A DNA stretch of 64,000 nucleotides, taken from Photobacterium jeanii (GTDB lineage: Bacteria; Pseudomonadota; Gammaproteobacteria; Enterobacterales; Vibrionaceae). How positions within the stretch are numbered: position 1 is the stretch's first letter; the number at the start of each line of letters is the position of its first letter. The DNA is taken from the NCBI RefSeq assembly GCF_001650345.1, contig NZ_LVHF01000015.1, forward strand, positions 13,524 through 77,523, in the 5' to 3' direction. Positions 1-10,200 of the stretch are shown one piece after another. The notes under the pieces are model-generated. The model was not told where the DNA came from. It saw only the letters and a program-made list of their open reading frames with translations, and made no database searches. The position numbers and the translations under genes were made by a program.

Positions 1-6
1 ATTCGA

Positions 7-35
7 AAGCCTCGTCTAACGACGAGGCTTTTTTC
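7..35 (+). terminator. Rho-independent terminator of a gene upstream of the window
   Basis: A perfect 10-bp stem (AAGCCTCGTC paired with GACGAGGCTT) with a TAAC loop is followed by a run of T. It presumably ends a plus-strand transcript that lies outside the window. Confidence 0.85.
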
Positions 36-114
36 GTTTCAGCGGTGTAGTATTTTACTGAGCGGCGCTTAGTTAGAACGAAATAGTAAATTAATCGCGA
101 CAGTGATGCGCTAC

Positions 115-147
115 CTTTATCTCTTATCTCTTATCTCTTATCTCTTC
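115..147 (+). repeat. Heptanucleotide tandem repeat (CTCTTAT)
   Basis: Three exact CTCTTAT units with partial units on both sides form a pyrimidine-rich simple repeat in non-coding DNA. Copy number could vary by slippage. No coding consequence is apparent. Confidence 0.8.
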
Positions 148-344
148 TTGTTCTTCTTTTTGCTTTTTCTTTATTCGCCTTGGTTGGCTATCTTGGCCGC
201 AAATAATGATAAGTACCCTAGTGCGATCCACTGCCTTTATGGATTTAACCTGATCTTTTGTATGGTCAATAATAAAACTGCATAGTTAATCAACTAGTAA
301 ACACACCGAAACCAATATGATGTTTATTTTATGTTAATGGTCAA

Positions 345-373
345 TTGTGGTGTTGATTATATTTATGCATAAT
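345..373 (+). promoter_or_regulatory. Candidate sigma-70 promoter for the ABC operon
   Basis: TTGTGG at 345-350 and CATAAT at 368-373 are separated by 17 bp. It is the best -35/-10 pair I could see upstream of the ABC ATPase gene, but the match is modest and the leader would be long. Confidence 0.3.
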
Positions 374-662
374 CATGGGTTCTTAAATCGTGGTGCGGAT
401 AGTGTGAAATGCTGACTTGGCTTGATTTGGTGAGGTTTGTTGTGGGTGGGTATTATTTTCAAATCACAGTTGGAACTGACTAAATATTGATTATTTATTC
501 GATGAAATAAGCGGTGATTGGTTTTTTTGCTTATTTTGTTGATTTTTTGTGAAATATTTGCCAGATTGTCAGGCGTACGATTATTCAGCTATTTGTGCTG
601 AAAGTGAATGGATTCAATTTTTCAGACAGGGCAGAAGGCTGCCAAGCAGTTGGGGTCTGGTA

Positions 663-2381
663 ATGGCGTTATTAGAAGTAAAAAATCTTCGTATCGAATA
701 TCCATCGCGACATGGTATCCATGCTGCGGTGAAATCGCTGTCGTTTTCAATCGAGCGTGGCGAAATTGTAGGTGTGGTGGGCGAGTCCGGCGCAGGTAAG
801 TCGACGGTCGGCAATGCGGTGATCGATTTATTAAGCCCGCCAGGGCAAATTGCCAGCGGTGATGTCTATTTAGACGGGGAAAAAATCTCCGGGCTAGGCA
901 CGGAAGCGATGCGACGAGTGCGCGGCTCGAAAATCGGGTTTATTTTCCAAGACCCAATGACCTCGCTTAATCCTCTATTTACGGTCGAGCAGCAGCTGAC
1001 CGAAACCATCTTAACCAATCTTGATGTTACTCCGCAGCAAGCTTATCAGCGTGCTTTAAACCTGATGGAGCAAGTTGGGATCCCAGAGCCTGAGCTGCGC
1101 ATTAAGCAGTACCCGCATCAGTTTTCTGGCGGGATGCGCCAACGTGTGGTGATCGCGATTGCGTTGTCGGGTGAGCCTGATCTGATCATCGCCGATGAGC
1201 CGACCACGGCGCTCGATGTTTCGATTCAGGATCAAATTCTGACGCTGATCCGCGAGTTGTGTATTAAGAAAAATGTCGGCTGTATGCTGGTCACCCATGA
1301 TATGGGGGTCGTGGCCAATGTCACCGATCGGGTAGCGGTAATGTACCGCGGTGATTTGGTGGAAATTGGCACCACAGCGCAAGTATTAGGGCAGCCTAAC
1401 CATCCTTATACCCAGAGTTTGATTTCCGCCGTACCCCGCTCGGATATCAAACTGGAGCGTTTTCCTTTGGTGAACTATATCGAGGAAGCGCAGGAAATGA
1501 CTCAGCTCGATGTGAAGAACCACTGGCTGGGGCAAAGTGAAGATCAACGCAGCTACTCTGGTGATTTGTTGCAGGTAGAAAATGTAAATCTGCGCTTTGT
1601 CACCAAAGATTCTTTTTTTGAAAGCCGTCGTGAGTACGTACAAGCCTCAAACGATGTCAGCTTCTCGATCACCGAAGGGGAAACCTTTGGTTTAGTTGGC
1701 GAATCTGGCTCGGGGAAATCGACCATTGCGCGGGTTATTGCCGGCTTATACCCACCCAATTCGGGTAAAGTGGTGTTTGAAGGTATCGACTTAACCGCGC
1801 TCAAGAATGAGAAGGAGCGTCGTCCGCTTCGCCGTCAGATGCAAATGGTTTTCCAAAATCCGTATTCGTCGATGAACCCTAGAATGAAAATCATGGATAT
1901 CATCGCCGAGCCGATTCGTTTCCACCAACTTACTGAAAATGAAGCGCAAACCCGTCAAATCGTGAATGACTTATTGGATCACGTCGGGCTAGGTAAAGCT
2001 GCGAGTGTGAAATATCCCCATGAGTTTTCTGGTGGTCAGCGCCAGCGCATTTCGATTGCTCGCGCCTTAGCAACCCGCCCACGATTATTGATTTGTGATG
2101 AACCAACCTCGGCGCTTGATGTATCGGTACAAGCGCAAATCCTCAACTTACTCAAAGATCTGCAAGACGAGCTGAATCTGACCATGTTGTTTATCAGTCA
2201 CGACTTACCTGTCATCCGTCAAATGTGTGACCGCATAGGCGTGATGCAAAAAGGCACTCTGTTAGAAGTGGCACCGACTGAACAGCTCTTTACCAATCCT
2301 CAACATGAATACAGCAAGCAGCTGATATCACTGATGCCTGAGTTTAAAGGCATGAGCCAAGAAGGATTGAAACTGGCGTAA
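663..2381 (+). CDS. Oligopeptide-type ABC transporter, fused double ATP-binding protein
   Basis: This protein hydrolyses ATP to drive import through the two permeases encoded downstream. It carries two complete ABC cassettes in one chain, as in YejF and GsiA. The first has Walker [10 protein letters not shown] (from about residue 40), signature FSGGMRQRV and Walker [12 protein letters not shown]. The second has Walker [10 protein letters not shown] (from about residue 346), signature FSGGQRQRI and Walker [12 protein letters not shown]. The frame stays open upstream to a GTG at 549, but the ATG at 663 is preferred because family homology begins there ([13 protein letters not shown]) and GGGGT lies just upstream; this gives 572 residues. 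It is the first gene of a four-gene operon. The substrate class (dipeptide, oligopeptide or another small solute) cannot be fixed from the ATPase. Confidence 0.93.
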   Translation: MALLEVKNLRIEYPSRHGIHAAVKSLSFSIERGEIVGVVGESGAGKSTVGNAVIDLLSPPGQIASGDVYLDGEKISGLGTEAMRRVRGSKIGFIFQDPMTSLNPLFTVEQQLTETILTNLDVTPQQAYQRALNLMEQVGIPEPELRIKQYPHQFSGGMRQRVVIAIALSGEPDLIIADEPTTALDVSIQDQILTLIRELCIKKNVGCMLVTHDMGVVANVTDRVAVMYRGDLVEIGTTAQVLGQPNHPYTQSLISAVPRSDIKLERFPLVNYIEEAQEMTQLDVKNHWLGQSEDQRSYSGDLLQVENVNLRFVTKDSFFESRREYVQASNDVSFSITEGETFGLVGESGSGKSTIARVIAGLYPPNSGKVVFEGIDLTALKNEKERRPLRRQMQMVFQNPYSSMNPRMKIMDIIAEPIRFHQLTENEAQTRQIVNDLLDHVGLGKAASVKYPHEFSGGQRQRISIARALATRPRLLICDEPTSALDVSVQAQILNLLKDLQDELNLTMLFISHDLPVIRQMCDRIGVMQKGTLLEVAPTEQLFTNPQHEYSKQLISLMPEFKGMSQEGLKLA

Positions 2382-2386
2382 TTCAT

Positions 2387-2472
2387 CGACAGTGGTGGTG
2401 AGGGTGTATTGCCACGCTGCTGTCGCTAAGCACAACCCGCAAACATAACAGCAACGGGAGAACCCACTCCCG
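2387..2472 (+). promoter_or_regulatory. Two intercistronic hairpins before the binding-protein gene
   Basis: Between the ATPase and binding-protein genes, CGACAG (2387-2392) pairs with CTGTCG (2420-2425), with GTGG/CCAC inside. CGGGAG (2455-2460) pairs with CTCCCG (2467-2472). The second hairpin ends a few bases before the AAAGGAG ribosome binding site. Hairpins flanking a binding-protein cistron commonly raise its mRNA stability relative to its neighbours; that role is inferred here. Confidence 0.5.
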
Positions 2473-2489
2473 GCATAAAGGAGTATGCA

Positions 2490-4049
2490 ATGAAAACCAT
2501 CAAGACCAAGCTAGCTGTCGCATTAATGGCTGCCGGGCTAAGTTTTAGTGCCGCTGCGGCGGAAATCAAAGTGGCTTATGACGCCGATCCTGTGTCGCTG
2601 GATCCGCATGAGCAACTGTCTGGCGGTACGCTACAACTGTCTCACATGGTGTTTGACCCACTGGTTCGTTATACCCAAGATTTTGATTTTGAACCGCGCC
2701 TCGCTGAAAGCTGGGAGCGTATTGATGACAAAACTTTCCGCTTTAAATTGCGCCAAGGCGTGAAGTTCCACTCAGGGAATACCTTAACTGCCGATGATGT
2801 GGTGTGGACCTTCAACCGCTTGAAAGAATCACCTGACTTTAAAGCGATTTTTGAACCTTATACCGAACTGAAAAAAGTCGATGACTACACGGTAGAGCTG
2901 GTATCGAAAGGCGCTTACCCATTGGTACTACAAACTGCGACCTACATTTTCCCAATGGATAGTAAGTTCTACACAGGTAAAACCGCGGACGGCAAAGATA
3001 AAGCAGAGTTGGTGAAGCACGGTAACTCTTATGCATCAACGCATGTGTCTGGTACTGGTCCGTTTATTGTTACGGCGCGTGAGCAAGGCGTAAAAGTCGA
3101 CTTTGAACGCTTTGATGGTTACTGGGACAAAGAGTCAAAAGGTAACGTAGATAAGCTAACACTGGTGCCGATCAAAGAAGATGCAACCCGTGTGGCCGCC
3201 TTACTATCGGGCGGGGTCGATATGATTGCGCCTGTTGCACCGAACGATCATGACCGTGTGAAAAATGCCAAAGGTGTTGATCTGGTGACCCTGCCGGGTA
3301 CCCGTATTATCACTTTCCAAATGAACCAAAATAGCAACGAAGCGTTGAAAGATGTGCGTGTGCGTCAGGCGATTGTGCATGCGATCAATAACGAAGGGAT
3401 CGTGAAGAAAATCATGAAAGGCTTTGCGACCGCGGCAGGTCAGCAAGGGCCGGATGGGTATGTAGGTTACAGCGACGAGCTAGTGCCACGTTACGATCTG
3501 AAAAAAGCCAAGGCGCTGATGAAAGAAGCCGGTTATGAGAAAGGCTTTAAGCTCACCATGATGGCACCAAATAACCGTTATGTGAACGATGCCAAAGTGG
3601 CGCAAGCCGCTGCTGCTATGTTAGCGAAAATCGGTATCAAGGTGGATCTGAAAACCCTTCCTAAAGCGCAATACTGGCCAGAGTTTGATGTTTGTGCGGC
3701 AGACATGATGATGATCGGCTGGCACTCAGATACCGAAGACTCGGCGAACTTCTCTGAATTCCTCACCATGACTCGTGATGAGAAGACAGGTAAAGGGCAG
3801 TACAACTGTGGTCATTACTCTAACCCTGAAGTCGACAAGCTGGTAAATGCGTCTAACGTGGAAACCGATCCAGCGAAGCGTAAAGCGATGCTCCAGCAAG
3901 TGGAAGCAACGCTTTATAACGAGGCTGCTTTTGTTCCACTGCACTGGCAGAACCTAGCATGGGGGGCAAGCGCGAACGTGAACATTAAGCCGATCGTGAA
4001 TGCTATGAACTTCCCATACTTTGGTGACTTGGTCGTAGAAGAGAAGTAA
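2490..4049 (+). CDS. ABC transporter substrate-binding protein, SBP_bac_5 family
   Basis: Periplasmic receptor that captures the transported solute, probably a peptide, and hands it to the permeases. Residues 1-24 form a classical signal peptide (MKTIKTK, hydrophobic core, cleavage near AAAA-EIK). The mature part has family-5 features: an N-terminal DPVSLDPHE segment, the FRLR-type strand with VKFHSGNTLTADDVVW, and GTGPF in the middle. Its 519 residues are normal for DppA/OppA-like proteins. Three Cys codons are spread over the C-terminal half, and a disulphide is possible. An AAAGGAG site precedes the ATG. The gene sits between hairpins, suggesting higher expression than the membrane components. 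Substrate specificity is not readable from sequence. Confidence 0.92.
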   Translation: MKTIKTKLAVALMAAGLSFSAAAAEIKVAYDADPVSLDPHEQLSGGTLQLSHMVFDPLVRYTQDFDFEPRLAESWERIDDKTFRFKLRQGVKFHSGNTLTADDVVWTFNRLKESPDFKAIFEPYTELKKVDDYTVELVSKGAYPLVLQTATYIFPMDSKFYTGKTADGKDKAELVKHGNSYASTHVSGTGPFIVTAREQGVKVDFERFDGYWDKESKGNVDKLTLVPIKEDATRVAALLSGGVDMIAPVAPNDHDRVKNAKGVDLVTLPGTRIITFQMNQNSNEALKDVRVRQAIVHAINNEGIVKKIMKGFATAAGQQGPDGYVGYSDELVPRYDLKKAKALMKEAGYEKGFKLTMMAPNNRYVNDAKVAQAAAAMLAKIGIKVDLKTLPKAQYWPEFDVCAADMMMIGWHSDTEDSANFSEFLTMTRDEKTGKGQYNCGHYSNPEVDKLVNASNVETDPAKRKAMLQQVEATLYNEAAFVPLHWQNLAWGASANVNIKPIVNAMNFPYFGDLVVEEK

Positions 4050-4064
4050 CCCCGATAAGACTGT

Positions 4065-4131
4065 GGCGATGTTAAGCGTGGGCTTAGCATCGCCCAATTC
4101 AGTGGGAATGACCTGTTGCCGTGGTGTCATT
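4065..4131 (+). promoter_or_regulatory. Strong hairpins after the binding-protein gene
   Basis: A 13-bp stem with one G-U pair and a GTGG loop spans 4065-4094 and begins 15 bases after the binding-protein stop. A second, weaker one (AATGAC/GTCATT) spans 4107-4131. Neither has a T-run, so they look like mRNA 3'-end stabilisers or partial attenuators inside the operon. Confidence 0.55.
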
Positions 4132-4174
4132 GCGATGGGTAAAGCAAGTTCAAGGAAGAGAAAAGGGGCAGGGA

Positions 4175-5152
4175 ATGTTTACGTTTCTGGTCAAGCGCCT
4201 GTTTCAGGCACTGATAGTGATGTTTGTGATCAGTCTGGTGGCGTTTGCCATTCAGGACAACCTGGGCGACCCACTGCGTGAGCTGGTGGGGCAGTCGGTA
4301 TCAGAAGCTGAACGCCAACAATTGCGTGACGAGCTGGGGCTGAATGACCCGTTCGTGACCAAGTACAGTCGATTTTTGTCTAACGCCGTGCAAGGCGATT
4401 TAGGGACATCGTATTTCTTCAAACGTCCAGCCACTGAGGTGATCCTCGATAAGCTGGTGGCGACCCTCGAATTGGTATTTGGGGCCGCGGTTATCATCAT
4501 AGTGGTGTCGATTCCGCTTGGGGTGTATTCGGCTATCCACCCCAACAGTATTTTTACCAAAACCGTGATGGCACTGAGTAGCGTCGGGATCTCGATTCCT
4601 GTGTTTTTAACCGCCATCATGTTGATGTATGTCTTTTCAATCGAGCTAGGCTGGCTGCCGTCCTATGGACGTGGCGAAACTTATAACTTATTGGGTTGGG
4701 AGTCGGGCTACTTCACCTTAGACGGTCTGCGTCACTTGGTGCTGCCGTGCGTCGCTCTTGCCTCAATCATGCTGCCGCTGTTTATTCGCTTGGTGCGCTC
4801 TGAAATGCTTGAAGCCTTGAGCTCGGAATACATCAAGTTTGCTAAGGCGAAAGGCTTAGCGAGTAACAAAATTTATTATCAGCACGCGCTGAAAAACACC
4901 ATGTTGCCTGTACTGACCGTCGGCGGGGTACAAATCGGTACTATGGTGGCGTACACCATTTTAACCGAGAGTGTTTTCCAGTGGCCGGGTACGGGCTTAT
5001 TGTTCCTCGAAGCAATTAACCGAGTAGATACCCCGCTTATCACTGCGTATGTGATTTTTGTTGGCTTGATCTTTGTGGTCACCAATACCATCGTTGACCT
5101 GCTGTACGGCTTGGTTAACCCGACCGTGAACTTATTAGGTAAGGGGGAATAA
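4175..5152 (+). CDS. ABC transporter permease, DppB/OppB type
   Basis: Inner-membrane channel subunit. The protein starts MFTFLVKRLFQALIVMFVIS, the usual first transmembrane helix of DppB-like permeases. A large periplasmic segment follows, and the C-terminal half holds the BPD_transp_1 domain with the cytoplasmic EAA-type loop (near EYIKFAKAKGLASNKIYYQHALKN). The frame is open further upstream to 4121, but the ATG at 4175 follows an AGGGGCAGGGA purine stretch and matches the family start, giving 325 residues. The next permease begins 3 bases after its stop, so the two are translationally coupled. Confidence 0.92.
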   Translation: MFTFLVKRLFQALIVMFVISLVAFAIQDNLGDPLRELVGQSVSEAERQQLRDELGLNDPFVTKYSRFLSNAVQGDLGTSYFFKRPATEVILDKLVATLELVFGAAVIIIVVSIPLGVYSAIHPNSIFTKTVMALSSVGISIPVFLTAIMLMYVFSIELGWLPSYGRGETYNLLGWESGYFTLDGLRHLVLPCVALASIMLPLFIRLVRSEMLEALSSEYIKFAKAKGLASNKIYYQHALKNTMLPVLTVGGVQIGTMVAYTILTESVFQWPGTGLLFLEAINRVDTPLITAYVIFVGLIFVVTNTIVDLLYGLVNPTVNLLGKGE

Positions 5153-5155
5153 GCC

Positions 5156-6097
5156 ATGAACAGTACCACTATGACGTCACCAAGCCGCTGGCAGCGTTTT
5201 AAGCAATCAGACTTTTTGTATTACTTCTTGAAAGATAAAGTCGCGATGGTCAGCTTTGCGGTGTTCTTGACCTTTGCTGTCGCGGCGGTGTTTGCCCCTT
5301 TGGTGGCGCCGACCAACCCTTACGATTTAACCTCGATTGATATCATGGACTCCGAGCTGCCACCGTCGTGGATGGAAGACGGAGATGAACGTTTCATCTT
5401 AGGTACAGACGACCAAGGGCGCGATATCTTCTCGACGATTTTATACGGCTCGCGCTTGTCGCTCACCATTGGTTTGTTGGCGGTAGGGTTGCAGCTGATC
5501 CTTGGGGTTACTATTGGTTTGTGTGCGGGTTACTTTGGTGGTCGTATCGATAGTTTCTTGATGCGTTTTGCCGATGTGCAGTTGTCGTTCTCGACCATGA
5601 TGGTGGCGATCATCGTCTCTGCGATTTTCCGAACGGTATTAGGCTCTGAACTCTTTAGTCAGTACGCGGTGGTGATGCTGGTGGTGATCATTGGTATTGC
5701 CGAGTGGCCGCAATATGCACGTACGGTGCGGGCATCGGTATTGGCTGAGAAGAAGAAAGAATACGTTGAAGCTGCGCGAGTGATGGGTTTTCGTTCACCG
5801 CGTATTATGTTCCGTCATATTTTGCCGAACTGCTTATCGCCAATCTTGGTGATTTCAACGGTGCAGGTGGCGAACGCTATTATGTCGGAAGCGGCGCTGT
5901 CTTTCTTAGGACTCGGCTTGCCTGTCGATCAGCCATCATTGGGCTCCTTGATCAGCATCGGCTTTAACTACATTTTCTCCGGCTCATGGTGGATCACTGC
6001 TTTCCCTGGCTTGGTCTTGGTGACCTTGGTGTTAGTGATCAACTTGCTGGGTGACTGGCTCCGTGATGTGTTCAATCCGAAGATTTATAAAGGGTAA
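5156..6097 (+). CDS. ABC transporter permease, DppC/OppC type
   Basis: Second channel subunit of the importer (313 residues). A cytoplasmic N-terminus leads to a first helix (VAMVSFAVFLTFAVAAVFAPL), then the periplasmic segment with the FILGTDDQGRDIFS motif typical of DppC-like proteins, then BPD_transp_1 with an EAA-type loop (EYVEAARVMGFRSPRIMFRHILPN). It starts 3 bases after the preceding permease behind AGGGGGAATA, and the operon ends at the hairpin near 6146. Specificity follows the binding protein and is unknown. Confidence 0.92.
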   Translation: MNSTTMTSPSRWQRFKQSDFLYYFLKDKVAMVSFAVFLTFAVAAVFAPLVAPTNPYDLTSIDIMDSELPPSWMEDGDERFILGTDDQGRDIFSTILYGSRLSLTIGLLAVGLQLILGVTIGLCAGYFGGRIDSFLMRFADVQLSFSTMMVAIIVSAIFRTVLGSELFSQYAVVMLVVIIGIAEWPQYARTVRASVLAEKKKEYVEAARVMGFRSPRIMFRHILPNCLSPILVISTVQVANAIMSEAALSFLGLGLPVDQPSLGSLISIGFNYIFSGSWWITAFPGLVLVTLVLVINLLGDWLRDVFNPKIYKG

Positions 6098-6145
6098 CAT
6101 TTAGCGAACACGCTGAGTTTATTCCTTACAGCGATAAAATGCCGA

Positions 6146-6172
6146 AAAGCGACCTCTGTGGTCGCTTTTTTT
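6146..6172 (+). terminator. Terminator of the ABC transporter operon
   Basis: AAAGCGACC pairs with GGTCGCTTT around a short loop and is followed by seven T. Confidence 0.85.
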
Positions 6173-6312
6173 ATTTATTATCAATCAATTATTCTGGTTA
6201 TCAATAAGTGCTTAATTATAATGCTGCGTTCTGAGTTTCATAATAACTAAGTCATTAATAGCCGTTCGGGTTGTCATTTAGGCGGTTAAGGTGACGTAAC
6301 TGAGAATCACAA

Positions 6313-7161
6313 GTGAAAAAGTCATTAGCAGCAATTTTGTGTTTATCTTCTTCAGCAGCTTGGGCTGCTGCGCCTTCCGAGCCAGAGTCATCCCCGAAAA
6401 TGGGTTACTCCTATTTCACCATGGGGCTTGAGTCGGTAACGTATAAAGAGCGTTTCAGTGAAAAAGGTGAGAGTTTCGAATCAACAGCAACCGCGCTTAG
6501 CCCTGTGATTAATACAGGTAGCTTAACGTCGGTGAATGAGATGTTCGATTTCTCTATCGATGCCTTAGCGACCTTCTCACCAAGCAGTGTTGATGAAGAA
6601 TGGTCAAATAGCCAAGGGGTGTATCAGCGCAATAAGTTTGAGTACATCAAAGCGTCGACCAATGTCTTACTGCACTACAAAGTGACCCCTGAGTGGCGTG
6701 TGATTGCTGGCCCATCAATGAGCTACCAAACCTACAAGCGCTATCAAAACCAAAATGAAAACAGCGTGTATTACGGGACTTGGGAAGAGAGCTCAACCGA
6801 TATCTTTTTAGATATGGGGATTGGTTATGACAGTGGCTCGCTACACGCAGAAAGCCCTTGGCATAGCCACCTTCGTATGATTGTTGGGCTGCCAGTTTGG
6901 AGCCAGACAACCAACACGGCAATTGATGGCGTGACTTTTAATGATTCAGGCTTTCGTACCAATATCGACGGTGGGATCAGCTACCGCGTAATGAAGGGCT
7001 TACACCTAGGTTGGTATGTGATGGCGGGCTATGAGAAGCGTAATGTCGAAGGCCCGGTATTCTGGGGGCATGATACCAATGGTAAAACGCTAGTGGCGAC
7101 TTTGCCTGAAGCGGAAACCATTAGCTTTAGTACGGGTCTTCAGGTGCTGTGGAACCTGTAA
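6313..7161 (+). CDS. Putative outer-membrane beta-barrel protein, unrecognised
   Basis: I do not recognise the family. A GTG start opens a clear signal peptide (residues 1-18, cleavage near AWA-AAP). The mature part is about 260 residues of alternating polar and aromatic strands (GYSYFTMGLESVTYKE, WRVIAGPSMSYQTYKRY, LHLGWYVMAGYEKR) with no long hydrophobic helix, which suits a small barrel. The last strand (ISFSTGLQVLWNL) resembles an insertion strand but ends in Leu rather than the usual Phe or Trp. The ribosome binding site is weak. The gene stands alone between two terminators. Barrel prediction is my inference from strand pattern. Confidence 0.7.
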   Translation: MKKSLAAILCLSSSAAWAAAPSEPESSPKMGYSYFTMGLESVTYKERFSEKGESFESTATALSPVINTGSLTSVNEMFDFSIDALATFSPSSVDEEWSNSQGVYQRNKFEYIKASTNVLLHYKVTPEWRVIAGPSMSYQTYKRYQNQNENSVYYGTWEESSTDIFLDMGIGYDSGSLHAESPWHSHLRMIVGLPVWSQTTNTAIDGVTFNDSGFRTNIDGGISYRVMKGLHLGWYVMAGYEKRNVEGPVFWGHDTNGKTLVATLPEAETISFSTGLQVLWNL

Positions 7162-7184
7162 TGGCTTGAGCCAATGTATATAAA

Positions 7185-7213
7185 AACAAAGGCGACCCTT
7201 GGTCGCCTTTGTT
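7185..7213. terminator. Bidirectional terminator between convergent genes
   Basis: A perfect 13-bp stem (AACAAAGGCGACC with its complement) and a CTT loop lies between the barrel-like gene and the minus-strand lipoprotein gene; the T-rich flanks suit both directions. Confidence 0.8.
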
Positions 7214-7233
7214 GTATTTGCAGGAGTTAACAA

Positions 7234-10200
7234 TTACTTGTTAGGTACCATGCGTGTATTACTGACATGATTCCATTGCAGTGAGGTTTTCTCACGGTAA
7301 AGCGTGCCATCACCCTCTGAATAGTGCCATTGAACAAGATATTTGTTCTTGTTTGGGCAGTTATCCCAATCGGTTGGTGTATCAGTATCACAGAACTGGT
7401 ATTCGCTATTAAGCTCCATCAGGTTACATGTATGCTCACCTGCGACTAAACAAGGTAGATCGTTTGGCATTTCATTCCAGAGGAAAGTTTCCTTTTTATT
7501 GGTGCCATCTTCGATAAACTCGTAAGTGACATCATTCTGGTTGTAGGTGATAGTGCCAGTTTGAATTTCACTACTGTCGTATTCTGTCCAACGGGTACCC
7601 ACAAAACTAACGGCAGGAGCATAAGCGTTTTCTACAGCCGCTCTCGCTTGACCTTCAGTCTCAAAGGTTGGTGAGACAAAGATGCGGTTTGGCTGACTCA
7701 TTGCGTCGATACCTGCATCAATACTTTTTACTTCATCAGCAGCATCACGCCATAACGTGTACGACTCTGGTTGACCGTCGAACTCTGAAGCAACTTGTAG
7801 CAATTGCTTACCATTGATGGTGTAAGCGAAAAACTTCGCATTGCTGGCTTGGTTGTTACGCCATTCTTTCGTTTGTGGATCGTAGGTCGATTCTAGTTCT
7901 TTAATCTGATTACCATCGTGGTAGATCTTAATAAAAGAACCGCTATTTTTATTGATTTCAATCGCGTATACGGCTGCTTCTTGAGTGAGTATCGAGGCTT
8001 GCGGCTCAATTGAATAGTTACGGTCAACAAAGGTATTGATGATGAATTCTTCGCTTACGGTTTCACCTGTTGGGTTGGCGAAGACAACGATAGATTCACC
8101 TGGTTTGAAATGAGCGTTGCCAGTGTAGTCAAAATCTACCGCACAAGCTTTACCATGATTGCTGGCAAAGGCGACACTTTCTTGAGTTTGGTTGTTTATG
8201 GTAAACATTCCGTTCGTGAACTTGTCGTTCAATAAATGGAATTGGTAAGCCATGTTAGGACCGAAGCGGTAGCTTAGGTTTCCATATGGATCTTGACCGC
8301 CATCAGCAACAAAGCCCAGTTCCTCACAGGTCGTTTCGATGAAGAGATCGGCATCGAGGTTTTCAGATTCATGCTGATTGATCCCCGTTACTTTGCTGGC
8401 TGCATCTGCAGTGGTTAGCATGCCTTTAACCATCACGTTTGCCATTGGTTGCTGCCAATATGTCTCAGCACTTAGTCGGCCGATATAGAGGGTTGCAGGT
8501 TCATTTTGAGTCTTACTGGCTAATGTTGTTCCGGTTGCGGTTTTAGCGATGGTGGCTTTTTCTGAGATGCTTGAGATGTGAACACGAGGCATATTTACAT
8601 CATGGGAGCGATCTTTATTAAGGCTCACCGTCATTATGCCTTCGCCTTTGTAGTTCAATACGATGTTATCGCCGTTTAATGCCCAAGTACCTTGTTCTGT
8701 GCTGATGCTAGACTCGCTCGGACACTGTCCGTCGCTAGTTTCGGATGCCAAAATACGGTTATCAGCGGTTAAGCGCATAGCCCAACAATCCGGCTTCGCA
8801 GCGCCTTGGCCAACCCAATTAGCATTAAAGCGGTAGAGGTCTTGCTCCACAATGATGCTACTTAGTTCATTACCTGAGGCTGGCTGTTTGGCAATAGAAA
8901 GCGAGATTGCAGCAGAGATACCATTACCGTCATCATCCTGAGCATTTAGTGAGATTTGATGGTTGCCTGAAACCAGCGGTGTACCAGTAATGGTGACTTC
9001 TGGGTACTGAACGTCATATTTCAGACCTGTTGCATGATCGCTAAAGCTATAGGTTAGGGCATCGCCATCTTCATCGCTGAAGATATTGCTGATATCAAGC
9101 ACGATGTAGTTCACATCTTGCCCTTGCTGTAGGGTAAGTTTATCGAACTCACCTTGTAGCGCCGTTAAACGTTCTTGGTTGACTGTTGGAGCCGTGCCTT
9201 GCGCATGAATTTCAAACTTGAGCAGTGTTGTTACTGTGCCGACAGCATTGCCAGCTTCATCAAGATCTGCTGCTGCAAGTTCTAGGAAATAGCTACCTGG
9301 AGGTGTCGTTTTACCGCTTTCCATTGCGGTTAGTTGAATCGTGTTGCTATGGTCGGTGAGTTCGGCATGAATACCTTTAGCCATTAATGCATCATAGCTT
9401 TCGGCTGAGATAGTCACCTTTGGTGCATCTGTTTGGTCTTTATCGGTGAATAGACCTGTAACTGGCTCTTTACCAAAGAAGCCAAAGTTTTCCCCAGCAA
9501 TCATGTAAGTGTTCGTTAGCTCCGAGCTAACAGTCGCTAAAAGGGCTTTATTAATGCTTGCTTGATAGTTTACTACTGGTTTTTCAACAACGATTTCACC
9601 AGTTTCATCTTTATCAACGGGTACCACAGGTTTGAAGTCAGGGTTGTTAAGCTCGTCTGTTGTTGCACTGTTGACCGCGCTTACTGCTTCGGTCACAACT
9701 TGGTTGGTGACTTCGTCGAGGTTGATGTTGTCATCAGTTTGGTGCTGGGTTTCTGTTAGGATTTGCGCGGTTTTGTGCAGTTTGGTTGCTAGTTGTTTTT
9801 CTGCGTCAGATGCACCTGTATCTTTTTTAGTATCGATGTAGTCCGCATACAGATCGATTTCAAGGCTGGTATCGCCATCTTTCAGATCAGCAAGCATGGT
9901 TTGGACGTTTGCTTCGGCTGTTGTTTGATTGGCTCCTTTTTCCATTTCAGCGACAATTAAGTCTGTTAAAGGAGTCGCAATGTTACTGCCGGCAGGGGCA
10001 CGGAATTCTACATTCTTACCCATCGCTTGATATGGTTGGTCCATATCGACAGTGTAAATTCCTGGCTCAATAGTAAAGCCGTCAGCACTGTAGTCTTTGA
10101 ATGGTTCTAACACCTTAACGACGATTGGGGTGTTTTTGATTTTCTTTTCAATGCTTTGTTCAACTTTGATATCAAGCTGACCTTTATCATTGGTGAGTAC

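Larger units (their letters stand above)
36..662. other. Intergenic region without a convincing gene
   Basis: About 630 bases of AT-rich DNA before the ABC transporter operon. A 60-codon open frame at 103-285 has low-complexity Leu/Phe-rich translation created by a short tandem repeat and has no clear ribosome binding site, so I do not call it a gene. The region holds a heptamer repeat and one candidate promoter, listed separately. Confidence 0.6.

Noticed and set aside
103..285. 60-codon frame near the window start
   Set aside because: Low-complexity translation created by a simple repeat, with no clear ribosome binding site.
549..662. N-terminal extension of the ABC ATPase
   Set aside because: The extra 38 residues have no homology to the family and the ATG at 663 has a better context.
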